From Paraphoma chrysanthemicola (Eukaryota; Ascomycota; Dothideomycetes; Pleosporales; Phaeosphaeriaceae): a stretch of DNA of 64,000 nucleotides. This document shows positions 1 through 10,000 of this stretch, piece by piece. The stretch's first letter is position 1. The number at the start of each line of letters is the position of its first letter. Below the pieces are notes generated by a model that ran no database searches, was not told the DNA's origin, and saw only the letters and a program-made list of their open reading frames with translations. Where the stretch lies: positions 372,001-436,000 of the forward strand of contig JAGMWG010000001.1 in NCBI GenBank assembly GCA_020744225.1, in the 5' to 3' direction. Made by a program: the position numbers and the translations under genes.

Positions 1-252
1 CCGACGAAGCAGAGGAGTTGACTCTCACGGCGAGTTCACATTGGAAGGTCGCATTTGCGCGGATGGAACCGTCAATATTGTCAAGAAATACATTGTCGCC
101 GGCTGGTCGTGGACATGGACAGCTCATGTTACACCCTTTGGCATAGTTGGGATCTGGGGAAATAATCGCTACTTCGGTGGTTACTTCTGGATATGGAAGG
201 AAGATTGGTGCTAGGAGGGTGCCGTCACAGCTTGATTTCCCACTACTGAGCA

Positions 253-2027
253 TCAGGGCTCATAGAGCACGTTGCTACCAACACACCTGTTGCAAACGAA
301 CAAGTTGTTCGGGTCTGCCCTCTTCTTGATCTTTGCCAACCTCAAATACTTTTCTCCCCAGAAAGCTTGCTGCCAGAACGGTTCGTACGGATTCGCCTCA
401 TTAACATAAGTCCCGCCGTCTCTACCAACGATCTGCGCCAATCTTTTGCTGATTTCCACTGCCCGAAGTTTCTTTGCATGCTTTTCGGACTCCGGAGCCT
501 CGTCTGCCCAGTCCGTTCCCAAGCTGAAAACACCACGTGAACTTTTCCAAATCGAGTGTACAGCGGTATTGTCGCGGTTGCGCGAATCAACCTTCCCAAC
601 TACGCGCATTTTCAGTATTTTTTCACGATGTTGACCTTGTGCGGAGAGACTTACTGAAATTGAAACCAGCATGGAAATCCGGGAACTCCTCAATGATCAA
701 GCTCAAAAGGCTTTCCGTTTTGTTACTCAAGACATCCGCTGTCAACAACCGACTTGTGTCAATCACATTTGTCGCAATGTTTGGGTCTTGCAAGAACGCG
801 TTGCAATAGTCGATCCAAGTTGGAAAATCGAAGGCCCCGGCCAGCGGCTCCACACCTGTCACATTTCCGACCTCGGACAGGATTGCCACAGTCTCAGCAG
901 CCGTCGTATTTGTGCCATTCGGCTGGATGAATATCACGCCGATGGGGTCTCCAAATGTCGCGTATCCGGTGTAGCCCAAATCCGTGATGCGCGGAATGGC
1001 TTTGAGCACCCGACGCAACACCTCACGCCGAGCTGCAAGAGAAGTAGTATTGTACCCAGCTGCCACAGTCTTGATGTGCATCGGTAGCGGATGCGTCTTG
1101 TATGTGATCGACGTCAGGATCCCCAAGGCGTTTCCGCCTCCACCACGGATGGCCCAGAAGTGATCTGCGTCAGTGTATTCGTTCAGGACCTTGGTCTCGC
1201 CCGTCGCAGTGACAATATTGACTTCGAGCACATCTATTTCGTATGTTAGTTGCTCTTTGTAGGCCAAAATGATAGAACGTACTGTCAACGCCCAAGCCAT
1301 AGAAGTGGCTCCAGGGCGAATGCCCACCGCCTGTGAACCACCCTCCTGCCGCGCCAACCGTTCTTGCACTTCCGCCAACAACAATGCGACCTTGTCGATC
1401 TGCGTCTCGATAGATATCAAGCCACTGCTCACCAGCCTGCAGCGTCACAGCAGGTATGCTCGTCACGCCAATTTGTGCTCCTTGTGGCACAAACGCATCA
1501 TGCCACTTTCGGCCCTTCATGTAATGCGTCCAAATAGCAAACGCACCTTTCCCACTCGATCTTCCTAAGTGATCATGGCCAGTGTTCTTGACCGTAAGAT
1601 ATAACTCATTCTGCACCGCCCATCGGACGCCTTGTTGAACGAGCTCAACACTGGATGCATTGAGCGTATACTCCGCTACCAGTCCTTGTTCGCATGGCGC
1701 TGTAGAAGAAGTGTTGATGAAGCATTGCGCAGATCCGAGTTCCCACAGTATTGCGGAATATGCGCCGGGCTGTGCAGTGCGCCAGTCACTGGACTTCCAG
1801 TTGGTTCTTGCGGTGGTACAGAGAGCTGCGTCGAAAGAAGGATTGTGGCAGACGTGTGCAGAAGGACGAGAAGCGATGAGTTGCCCGTTTACAGAAGTAT
1901 TGAAAGACAACCACTCTTTCTGGGAAGGCCAGCATGTGTCTTGTGCTGTGCAGCGTTGGCGATGGTGGGATGCCGTGCTTAGGGACGGAAGAAGAGGAAG
2001 CAGAACGAATTGAGGGAACCTCATCAT
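253..2027 (-). CDS. Secreted FAD-linked oxidoreductase, berberine-bridge-enzyme (BBE) type
   Basis: Model of three exons: 1283-2027, 655-1233, 253-599 (556 aa), with 49- and 55-bp GT-AG introns. The start is the first of two tandem ATGs and is followed by a hydrophobic signal peptide (about residues 1-20). The FAD_binding_4 (PCMH-type) region shows NTGHDHLGRSSG (about 148-159), IWTHYM and a GGGHSPWS turn (about 233-240). The C-terminal 51 residues are a typical BBE segment, with a YVNEANPYEP start and an R-A-D-P-N-N-L-F end. Family members use FAD to oxidise alcohols, sugars or alkaloid-like substrates and release H2O2. The product is probably extracellular. It sits beside an SDR and near a tannase, so a phenolic or carbohydrate substrate is plausible but unproven. 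The family call is secure; the substrate is unknown. Confidence 0.88.
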
Positions 2028-2458
2028 GCACGTTTGAACTTGAATTACGATACTTCAGAAGCTTTTGAATTCAATTTCTCTAGGCCGAGAATGCTTTAGC
2101 ATATATAATCATGTGGAAGAATGCCTTGTTATGTAAGCCAAGCCACATCGCGAGGAACGCGAAGATAGTTGTTCTACGAAAATGCACAGCCTCAACCGCT
2201 CATCATCGATGCAGCAGACCTCCCCCGCGGGCCACGCAAGCATCGTTGTCATAATACGCCTTGAAGCCGCCTTGTTACAGCCAATGCGAGAAAGACGCGA
2301 AATTGGGACAATCTCATATCTCATATCTCAATGATATCATTGTAGAACGGATCATCCGGAAGGTCGAACCAGTCGCAAAGCATACTTTTCAAGACCACGA
2401 GCGCATGCACATACTCTCGCCTACTACTGCTGCGATTTCTGCCACGCAATATCTTCAA
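2028..2458. other. Intergenic region, FAD oxidase promoter and SDR 3' end
   Basis: This is the 431-bp stretch between the start of the FAD oxidoreductase and the stop of the SDR, both on the minus strand. It should contain the oxidase promoter. A short run of repeated tctcatat units ending in a small ATGATATCAT palindrome lies near 2315-2340. I see no gene. Confidence 0.5.
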
Positions 2459-3514
2459 TTACCACGGGTGGCCTTCTGCACCAAGCTGCGCGTGCAAGAA
2501 AGCGAGCTTCAGTAGCTTCTTCTCCACGATTTCCTCCTTGTGCGCTTCCATCTCGACCACGTCCCCTGCTCTGATTAACATGACTTCTATTATATTAAGT
2601 AAGACCACAACTTACAATTCACGCTCACAAAGCCCCCACGTAAGTAATCCGCTTTTGGCCTCGCAAGGTACAAAGATAGTCCACCAGTCTGAATGCCCTT
2701 ATCATGCGCGAACGGTGTCAGAGCGTCCACGGTAGCGCCACGGCCTGTTTCCGTAACTTGGACAATTCCGGGATGCACTGTGAATACACGCAAGTCTGGC
2801 TTTTCTAAAGTATCCTTGTTAAAGCTTGTTTCTGTTTTGAGGCAGTGTTGTAGTCATACCAGCATCCAGGAATTCCGCCAACTTGAGCACTGCCATCTTA
2901 CTCGCAGAATACGAGCTCATTCCCGGCACCGTCAAGCTCACACCTAGCGTGCCCAGGAAAATCAACGTGCCGTTTGAGTTGACTTTGAGGTATTCATGAG
3001 CGATGTTGTAGCTTCCTTTCACGTTGATTTCAAAGCCGCGAAACCATGCGTCGGGCGCCACATCACCTGCGACTCCACCCTGGGCAGATGCAGCTGCGTG
3101 AACGACTACATCGACGGCACCAAATGTCGCGACGGCTCGCGAGAATAAGACCGCGACTTCGGACTCGGATGTAAGATCTGCGGTGTGCAAAAGGACCTGA
3201 GTGGACGGGCTGATGGTTTTGACCGCCTCAGCTGGCTCGTCAAGGAGGTGCTTGTTGCGGCCGCCAATCAGAACAATACCTCTTGCGCCTGCGGCAGCCC
3301 ACGCTCGTGCGACTTCCTGGAAGATTGTTAGTCTGAGTCTATGGTATTTGGACAAGGAGAGTCCTACGCCGCCGATGCCGCCTGTTGCGCCCGTAATCAG
3401 AACAACATTGCCGGCAGCGCTGAGTTCGGGATTCTTCGGGTCTATTGCAGGGTAAATATCGCGTCGCATAGACTTTGTGAGCTGAAAGGGCGTAGTAAAG
3501 GCATTTGGATCCAT
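2459..3514 (-). CDS. Short-chain dehydrogenase/reductase (SDR), four exons
   Basis: Exons 3368-3514, 2860-3316, 2616-2804 and 2459-2565 give 299 aa. The Rossmann motif TGATGGIG and the YSASK catalytic motif (YxxxK) are present. The usual NNAG is replaced by HAAAS. The first intron (3317-3367) is 51 bp and has no stop, so retention would insert 17 residues straight after the glycine-rich motif; homologous SDRs run directly into the helix, so I treat it as spliced. The last intron joins a short exon coding for a charged tail (EMEAHKEEIVEKK) that is common in fungal members of this group. Expected to be a cytosolic NAD(P)H-dependent reductase or dehydrogenase. The substrate is not readable. It lies next to the secreted FAD oxidase on the same strand. 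Confidence 0.85.
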
Positions 3515-3896
3515 GACGAGAATGAGGATGACGCGCTTGATAGCAAAGGATGCTTAGAATACGACTTTAAAGGAAGCAGGTTCGGACAGCTGTGGTGGAT
3601 GCCGATGTTCTTGAGGCATTACACCTCCTTATATCATGAAGATGGCTCAGTGAAACACTTTGAGGACTTGTCGATAGCAGTAAACGCTGCGCACTTCATG
3701 CTGGTTGGAAGCTGTTCAGACCAAACCTAGAATGCTTGCTAATAACGCTGATATATCTGCTCGGTATTCGGACTCAGCATAGCAGCGCGGCATTTTGGCA
3801 TCGTCGTTGTTACTCCCAAGTGATGAAATGTGTGCGCGAATTGACTCGACGAAAGGAGTGTCGGAGTTGAAGTGAGGCTGAGGCTTGTTCGGGTTA
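3515..3896. other. Intergenic region up to the transposon left end
   Basis: This 382-bp stretch upstream of the SDR runs to the TA dinucleotide flanking the transposon. It probably carries the SDR promoter. No coding region is supportable. Confidence 0.5.
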
Positions 3897-3948
3897 CCGT
3901 GCCGATCGCCGAGGCGCCCCCGTCGGTGAGGCGCCCACCCCAACCACC
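3897..3948 (+). repeat. Left terminal inverted repeat of the Fot1/pogo element
   Basis: Begins CCGTGCCGATCGCCGAGG directly after TA at 3895-3896. It matches the reverse complement of the right end with a single G/A difference and one extra C in a C-run. Confidence 0.93.
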
Positions 3949-4049
3949 ATCTGCTACCCACAAAGATGAGGTTATATAATCACCCACAATAGCTATTATC
4001 ACGAGATCTCTTTGGGGAGTAGTAAACAAGTGCTTGCGATTAATTTGGC

Positions 4050-5939
4050 CTATTTGAATTTCTTCGGAAGGTTGATTTTCCGGCCGCGGGTGGTGGTTTT
4101 GGGTGGAGGGCTCGGTGCAGGATCCTCACCACCAGCACCACCTTCAGCAGCCTGCGCACCACGCCTACGCTTTGCCTGTGGCTTAATACTTTGTGAAGCT
4201 GCTCTCTTACCCTTTTGGTATAATTGTAGAGCTTTTTGAGCGGTTGCAGCTTCTCGTTCCTGTTGTTTCTTACGCTGAAGTTCAGCTCGTTCTTTGGCCT
4301 TCCTCTCACGCTCAACCTTAGCTTCCTCTTTCTTCTTTTTACGCGCAACCTTTGCCTCCTCTTGCTCAATCTTTTTGAGTAAGGTAGCTTGCTCTCTTAT
4401 GTGCCTCCTCTCAGCTTTTTGGAGTTTTTCCTGCTCCTCTTCACCTACTCTTACGCGGTCACGAAAGCGAGCTTCACGGATCTTTGAAGGACTCCAAAAA
4501 ACTGCACCACCATGGTACTCCTCACGCTGCTGAAGATCAAGAGTATTACTCTTCTTTTTGTGCTTCTTTTTAGTGCTAAGAGCGTGCCGTAAGCCCTTAT
4601 TCTCTTCTTCAAGAAGCTGGTTTTGCACCTGCATGTGGTGGAGGGAGAGGGTGATCTTTTTGCCCATTTTCTCAGCCCCTTCTTTGACTACGTCCTCTAC
4701 GAGTAATCTCATCTTTCTCCAGTCGATCTCAGCGAGGATAGGAGAGCTTTGTGGAGTTGTGGCTTCTTCTGGCGTCTTTGGGTGGAATCTTTGGAGTATA
4801 ACCTCAGGATCTAAAGGCACTACCCCAGTGGCTTGAAAGGACTTCAAAATAAGCTCCTGAGTGAAGGATTTCACCCACGCGCGCCAGAACAAAGGGAAGA
4901 AATCGCCTTTCTTGACTGCAATCAGCCCCTGGCTGAGGTGGAGGTGCTGAGTAAGCTCATGCTTGTACGCAGTTGAGAGAGGCTTAAACATCACCACATC
5001 AAGTGGCTGAAGCGTGTGAGTTGAATGAGGAGGATATACAGCCACAAGGATCTTGTTTCTCTCGCAAAATTCCAAGAAATCCATGGTTACGTGGCTGCCG
5101 TGGCCATCTACAATCAACAGCCGCCATCGACGTCGCGCTTTCTCTTTTGTTTGGCGGTTGAAAACCTGCTCAAGCCAAGCTAATCCTATATCGTTGTTCG
5201 TCCATCCCGAGGCGGAGGAGGTGACAAAAACGTCGTGTTTTCCCACTGTAATTGCGTCCACCCAGCTGCTTTGGATGGCGCTGTTCTTTGACTCAAAGAT
5301 GATGCCAGGAGAGAGATAGCTACCGTCCGCGCAGATGGCTGCCAGCAGCGTTATCCACTCACGTGAGCCATCTTGGAGAGATGCCCTAACCTCCTTTGAG
5401 TCCCATTTAGCCTTGGAGAAGATCCTCTTACTCTTGCCTATCACCCCAATCATGAAGCCCTTCTCATCCATATTGTAGGTATCCCTTGGCAGCACGTTGT
5501 ACTGAGTGATCTTATTGGTGAGGAGCTCAAAGTATAGCTTATACTTCCACTCAGAATCAGCTTTGTGGCGTACAGCGTCCATGCCAGTCGTCCATCGCGA
5601 GGTGAGATGGTCCTTGTTTCTCTGCAAGAAGCGCGTCACCCACCCATCGCCCACATGATCCTTAGCCACCTGTGCTGCGAAATTTTGTACCATAGTTCTT
5701 GTAGGTTGTAGCCCTTGTCCTGTAAGTTTATTGATGTACTCTACAAGCTCCAGCTCTTGTTGTGGGCTGAGTTTCTGCTTCTTGATTGTCTGGGCGTGCA
5801 CAGAGTGCTGTACACCTCTGTATCTTCGCGACAGCGTGTGGCGATTGACACCAAATTTGGCAGCAGACTCTTTATACGAGAAATGTTCTCCTCCTTCGTG
5901 CGATTCCAGATCTGCAAGCGCATCATCAATAGGTGCCAT
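4050..5939 (-). CDS. Fot1/pogo-family DDE transposase
   Basis: Single exon, 629 aa; the start ATG lies about 50 bp inside the right inverted repeat. An N-terminal psq/CENP-B-type helix-turn-helix (residues about 18-42, FSYKESAAKFGVNRHTLSRR) is followed by a second DNA-binding region with the motif GDGWVTRFLQRN (about 97-108). The DDE core shows D158 in YNMDEKG, D278 in LIVDGHGSH and D314 in LQPLDVV. That is a DD35D arrangement typical of pogo/Fot1 enzymes. The last 200 residues are highly charged, with a long Lys/Arg/Glu coiled-coil stretch and a basic tail resembling a nuclear localisation signal. All catalytic residues are intact, so the element could be autonomous. Confidence 0.95.
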   Translation of the reverse strand: MAPIDDALADLESHEGGEHFSYKESAAKFGVNRHTLSRRYRGVQHSVHAQTIKKQKLSPQQELELVEYINKLTGQGLQPTRTMVQNFAAQVAKDHVGDGWVTRFLQRNKDHLTSRWTTGMDAVRHKADSEWKYKLYFELLTNKITQYNVLPRDTYNMDEKGFMIGVIGKSKRIFSKAKWDSKEVRASLQDGSREWITLLAAICADGSYLSPGIIFESKNSAIQSSWVDAITVGKHDVFVTSSASGWTNNDIGLAWLEQVFNRQTKEKARRRWRLLIVDGHGSHVTMDFLEFCERNKILVAVYPPHSTHTLQPLDVVMFKPLSTAYKHELTQHLHLSQGLIAVKKGDFFPLFWRAWVKSFTQELILKSFQATGVVPLDPEVILQRFHPKTPEEATTPQSSPILAEIDWRKMRLLVEDVVKEGAEKMGKKITLSLHHMQVQNQLLEEENKGLRHALSTKKKHKKKSNTLDLQQREEYHGGAVFWSPSKIREARFRDRVRVGEEEQEKLQKAERRHIREQATLLKKIEQEEAKVARKKKKEEAKVERERKAKERAELQRKKQQEREAATAQKALQLYQKGKRAASQSIKPQAKRRRGAQAAEGGAGGEDPAPSPPPKTTTRGRKINLPKKFK

Positions 5940-5986
5940 GGTTGTGGAGTTATCGCGTGTGAAAGTTCGTGCAATTCACGCGTCGC

Positions 5987-6037
5987 GGTGGTTGGGTGGG
6001 CGCCTCACCGATGGGGGCGCCTCGGCGATCGGCACGG
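5987..6037 (-). repeat. Right terminal inverted repeat of the Fot1/pogo element
   Basis: Reads inward on the minus strand with the same sequence as the left end apart from one substitution and one missing C. It is followed by TA at 6038-6039. Confidence 0.93.
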
Positions 6038-6226
6038 TAGTGCGCAAGATGGAGCTGACAAACCTTCATCGACCAGTCCCACTTCGGATAGTCTCCGAAG
6101 AAGTTGAAAGGTCCAAAAGCTTTCATCTGCTTCAATTGCTTCCTATGCAGAATGCACCATGCTATCCACTCAGTGTGAGGTTCCTCCTACAAGAGACGTG
6201 TGACACCGTGTTCGGTAGCACACGGT

Positions 6227-7861
6227 TCATTGACACGCAAATGAGCTCGCCTCGTCGGCATCACCACCAACATATATGAGCTTCTTTGGCCACATGCACA
6301 AATTCGCTTTCCGGCCAGCCGCTCCGCCTTGTGTTTCTGCTTCCAGAGTCTCTGGCGCAACGCCATTCTCGACCCACTCGATGAGACTCTGCATCGCGCT
6401 TCCAGGGAACCAACCATCACCACCTCTGCAATGGTCCACGCCTGGAGCCTCAAAGTATCGATAGTAATCGGCAGCATTAGGATCGCGCTCATACACCCTC
6501 TTGGTATAGTCCGACGATGTTCCGGGCGCAATGAGAGAGTCCGCAAGGCCGTGCCATGTAATCAGCTTGCCGCCGGCTTTGCGGAAATAGCGAAGATCTG
6601 GATCAGATGTCCCAATGATAGAGTCGTAACGATTGACGGATTGATGAAAGAGATAGTCAAAATGGCTGATGTTGACGCTCGAGACATCGTAGTTTGGATC
6701 CATGGTAAGGAAGTACTTGATCCACACTTCCGTGAAACCCAGGGGAGCACCAACACAGGCTCCATTCTCACATGTTGTCGCTGCATCGGCAGTGAAAAGC
6801 GTACCCGGTTCAAGCCCATACCAGAGGAAATCGCCTTCTGGAGATGTTGCACCCTTCCATGTCGACTTCGCCACTGTTGCTGCAGTCTCAGTAATGGTAG
6901 TTGCAAGCCCTGTCAGAGAGCAATTATACTGCTGGCCGATCTTGGTTTCGGGCTCAAATGTACACTCGCCGGGTACGGATAGTATTCCATCTCGAAGACC
7001 ATCGAGTGCATCGCATGCTTCAATTGCTGCTATGCGAACGGCGTCGAGTTCGCAAGGAGTCGGGTAGGCACCTGGGGCTAATTAGGCACATCCCTCAACA
7101 CCCCTCGCGCTGTGGTACGTACCAAGATCATTCATGACCGCTTGAGGCCAGAATTCCTGCATCAGCATTTCACCCCAGTTCTTTGCCGACGCCGTTGCCA
7201 AGATACCGTCGTACTGATTAGGATATCTTTGTGCCATCTGATGCCCCTGACGACCGCCAGTTGAGCATCCGTTCCAGTAACTGTAAGTCGGTTTACGGCC
7301 GTAGAATGCTTGCACTACCAATTTTCCTAAAGTGGCCGCTTCGTCTAGGGTGGTAGAGGCGAAGTCTTGCAATAGGACCCAATTGACATTGCCTGGACTG
7401 ATTTGTGCCCATTCATCGATCACGGCATCAGCTGAATGACCGCCATCCGTCGTCGCAACGGCAAAACCCTCGCTCGCAGCCCATGCCAAGGTCACATTGT
7501 CTGCACCTGTCGTCCAACCACCACCCCCTGCGCCTAAAAAGCGCCCGGACCAGCTCGCTGGAGTGGGCAGCCATACAAGCGTGTTGACTGTGTCGTTGTA
7601 CCCAGGATGCGTATAGGTAACAAGCACCTCACAAACGTTGAGATTGGTGATATTCTTTGCATAGTGGTTCTGATTGGCCGGGGCGACAAGTGATAAGTTG
7701 TCGTAGATGGTCGTTGCTATGTGGAGAATGGTACCGCCAAAAAGGCTAAGGTCACTGAAGGTGGTCGGTGTACACCCTGCTACGGAGGATGCCAGCAACG
7801 GCCTCGTATACCAAAAGAGCGTTGTAGATAAGACAGCAACCTTGCTCAGCAGGTTAGTCAT
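6227..7861 (-). CDS. Secreted tannase / feruloyl esterase family hydrolase
   Basis: Two exons (7123-7861 and 6227-7071, 51-bp intron) give 527 aa, the normal length for fungal tannase/FaeB proteins. A hydrophobic signal sequence (about residues 1-25) implies secretion. The nucleophile motif GCSTGGRQ, the acid in GLADSLI and the base in DHCRGG are all present. These make the CS-D-HC pattern, in which cysteines next to the catalytic Ser and His form a disulfide. Such enzymes cleave galloyl, feruloyl or related phenolic esters from sugars and plant cell-wall polymers. Several NxT/NxS sites suggest glycosylation. The nearby sugar porter and SDRs fit uptake and metabolism of the released products. 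Tannase and feruloyl esterase cannot be separated from sequence alone. Confidence 0.92.
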
Positions 7862-8921
7862 GGTGCGAGCGTTCTCTTGGGATGTCGAGTCGGAGCTAAG
7901 AGGATCTCGAATGAAAATTCGCTTGGTCTTTCAGAAGTTACAAGCCTCCCTGGGTGACTAGTAGTCGTCCAGAAGCCGTTATACTTCACAGATTGATGAT
8001 TGAAATATGCTATTCTGGAAACCGTATGGTTAGCAGCTGGCGGGAAAACTGTCAATGATTAGGATTCGACCAGTCAGTCGAAATCGACGCGCGGGAGGTA
8101 GAGGCTCAAGCTTGCCCGCGTACAAGAACATATCTCACCGTGCATGATACCATAGTATAGAGATACTGATAGGACAACAGCATCCGCATTGTGTTATCGG
8201 GCTCCCCTAAAGTGGACCACTAGCGCCACCAAGAGTGGGGTGTGGTTTCCGTTCTCCTCTGGCCGGAAGCTTGTAACTTTACCATGACCTCGGCTTTAGA
8301 TAATTGCTCAATGCTGCAAAGGTGGAATAGGCGATCGAGGTGCTTTAGCGAGGTGAAGGTCTATCCAACACGACTGGCACAACGCGAAACGAGATCCCTC
8401 GCAGTAATAAGCCCTCATTTTGCTTTCCGGGTTGTAGAAAACGCAAGATGTTTATCATCTTGTTGTAACGTGTAAGGATCATGGCAGAGTCGCAAGAAAG
8501 ACAAGTAGTGCTGCTGGGAAGGTTGGACGCGCTTGGTCCCAGGTACGCGACTACACTGTAATGCTTTGGGTATAGCACATCGCGACCGCGCTGAAGACGT
8601 CATCATCGAAAGCGGTGGATCACGTGTGCGAGGAAACCATATGAAGACAAGTCCAGGCATTCTTAGGGCCTATATGGAGGACATGAGCGTACAACATCGA
8701 ATTGTCAAGTTTTAAATACCCCACCAACAATATCATGTGGGGCAAATGCTACCCCAACCCGTCCCCGCATCACACCTCGGAAACGGAAATGCCCGCGCTG
8801 AACCGGGTTGACCTAACAGCTTAGTTCCGATGGGGACAGGTATCTGCCGACATTCAAATAAGATGCAAAATTTCTATTTCACATTGTAGGATCTCAGAAC
8901 CATTCCAGAACATCTGCAATA
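7862..8921. other. Divergent intergenic region between tannase and SDR
   Basis: This 1060-bp stretch separates the tannase (leftward) from the SDR (rightward) and should hold both promoters. I looked for conserved exons and found none. The short open frames have no recognisable motifs. Confidence 0.5.
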
Positions 8922-9957
8922 ATGGATCCAGCACAATTCGGCATCAGCACGCGCCCGCTGCAACACGCTCCTTACAGCACAATATCCCCGGAAACCCTCG
9001 CCAACACCAACACCGGAAAAGTCGCACTTATTACCGGCGCAGGCCAGGGCATTGGTGCAGCCATCTCCGAAGCCCTCGCGAAATCCGGCGCGAACATTGC
9101 CATCCTCGACTTGAAGATCGACAATCTGGCCAAAACTAAGCAAGCATGTCTATCCTATGGCGTAAAGGTTGAGGACTTTCAATGCGATGTCACCGATATC
9201 GAGAACGTCAAGGAGGTTTTCAATCAAGTCGAAAAGAAACTCGGCCCAATCGACGTTTTAGTAAACAATGCCGGTATCCTAGATCAGCGCCCGTTCATGA
9301 TGAGCACGTTTGATTCGTTCTGGCGACAAATCGACGTCAATTTCAAAGCGCCGTTAATGCTCATACACGAGATTCTACCACGGATGAGAGATCGCGGGCA
9401 AGGATGCATCATTAACATTGCTTCGCGGTCAGGGACTGTCGATGTGCCGATGACACTGGGGTATTGCACGAGTAAGGCGGCATTGATTCGGGCGACACAC
9501 ACGCTACAGAAGGAGATGGAGTTGGATGGTTTGGACCCACAAATACATATGTATGCACTGCATCCGGGCGGGGTGTTGACAGGGATGGGTGGATGTAAGT
9601 GCAGCTTTTGGTGAACACACGATTGAAACTGACATTGGCTAGCTGGCTCCGCGAAAGATGTTAAGGACAAGTATGGTGACATTACAGACGAAGAGTTCTA
9701 CAAGGACTTGTTCAAGGATGGTCCACCGTTATGTGGCCAGACGTGCGCTTGGTTAGCTACAGGACGGGGTAAAGAATTGCGAGGATTCTTCATTGGTATG
9801 TGGGAAATGCTCTTAAAGTGTAGTAGTTCGCTAATCTGTTGTAGACTGCCGACAAGACGTTGCGAAGCTGCTTGAATACGGACGGGAAGCATTGCAGAAA
9901 GAGAACAGGAATACCTTGACCGTGAACTTCCTCGATGGGTATTGCAACGAGCCGTAG
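8922..9957 (+). CDS. Short-chain dehydrogenase/reductase, classical type
   Basis: Exons 8922-9594, 9643-9795 and 9845-9957 give 312 aa with 48- and 49-bp introns. TGAGQGIG is the cofactor-binding motif, NNAG is present, and the active site shows IASRSG with YCTSK (YxxxK). An Asp at the end of beta-2 (ILDLK) suggests NAD(H) preference. After the SDR core comes an unusual C-terminal extension with LCGQTCAWLATGRGKELRG and a DGYCNEP end, which is shared by a group of fungal SDRs. It is transcribed away from the tannase and runs toward the sugar transporter, ending only about 44 bp from that gene's stop. A role in oxidising a sugar or phenolic product is an inference. Confidence 0.9.
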
Positions 9958-10000
9958 TAAATTGTACCAAGAAGCTTGCTGCAAGATCTCTAGCCTTTTC

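Larger units (their letters stand above)
3897..6037 (-). mobile_element. Complete Fot1/pogo-like (Tc1/mariner superfamily) DNA transposon
   Basis: The element is 2141 bp and bounded by inverted repeats of about 52 bp (3897-3948 and 5987-6037), which differ by one substitution and one single-base indel. A TA dinucleotide flanks each end (3895-3896 and 6038-6039), the target duplication expected for Tc1/mariner elements. It carries one uninterrupted transposase gene on the minus strand. The near-identical ends and open reading frame point to recent insertion and no obvious RIP-type decay. It sits between the SDR and the tannase without visibly breaking either gene. Confidence 0.95.
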
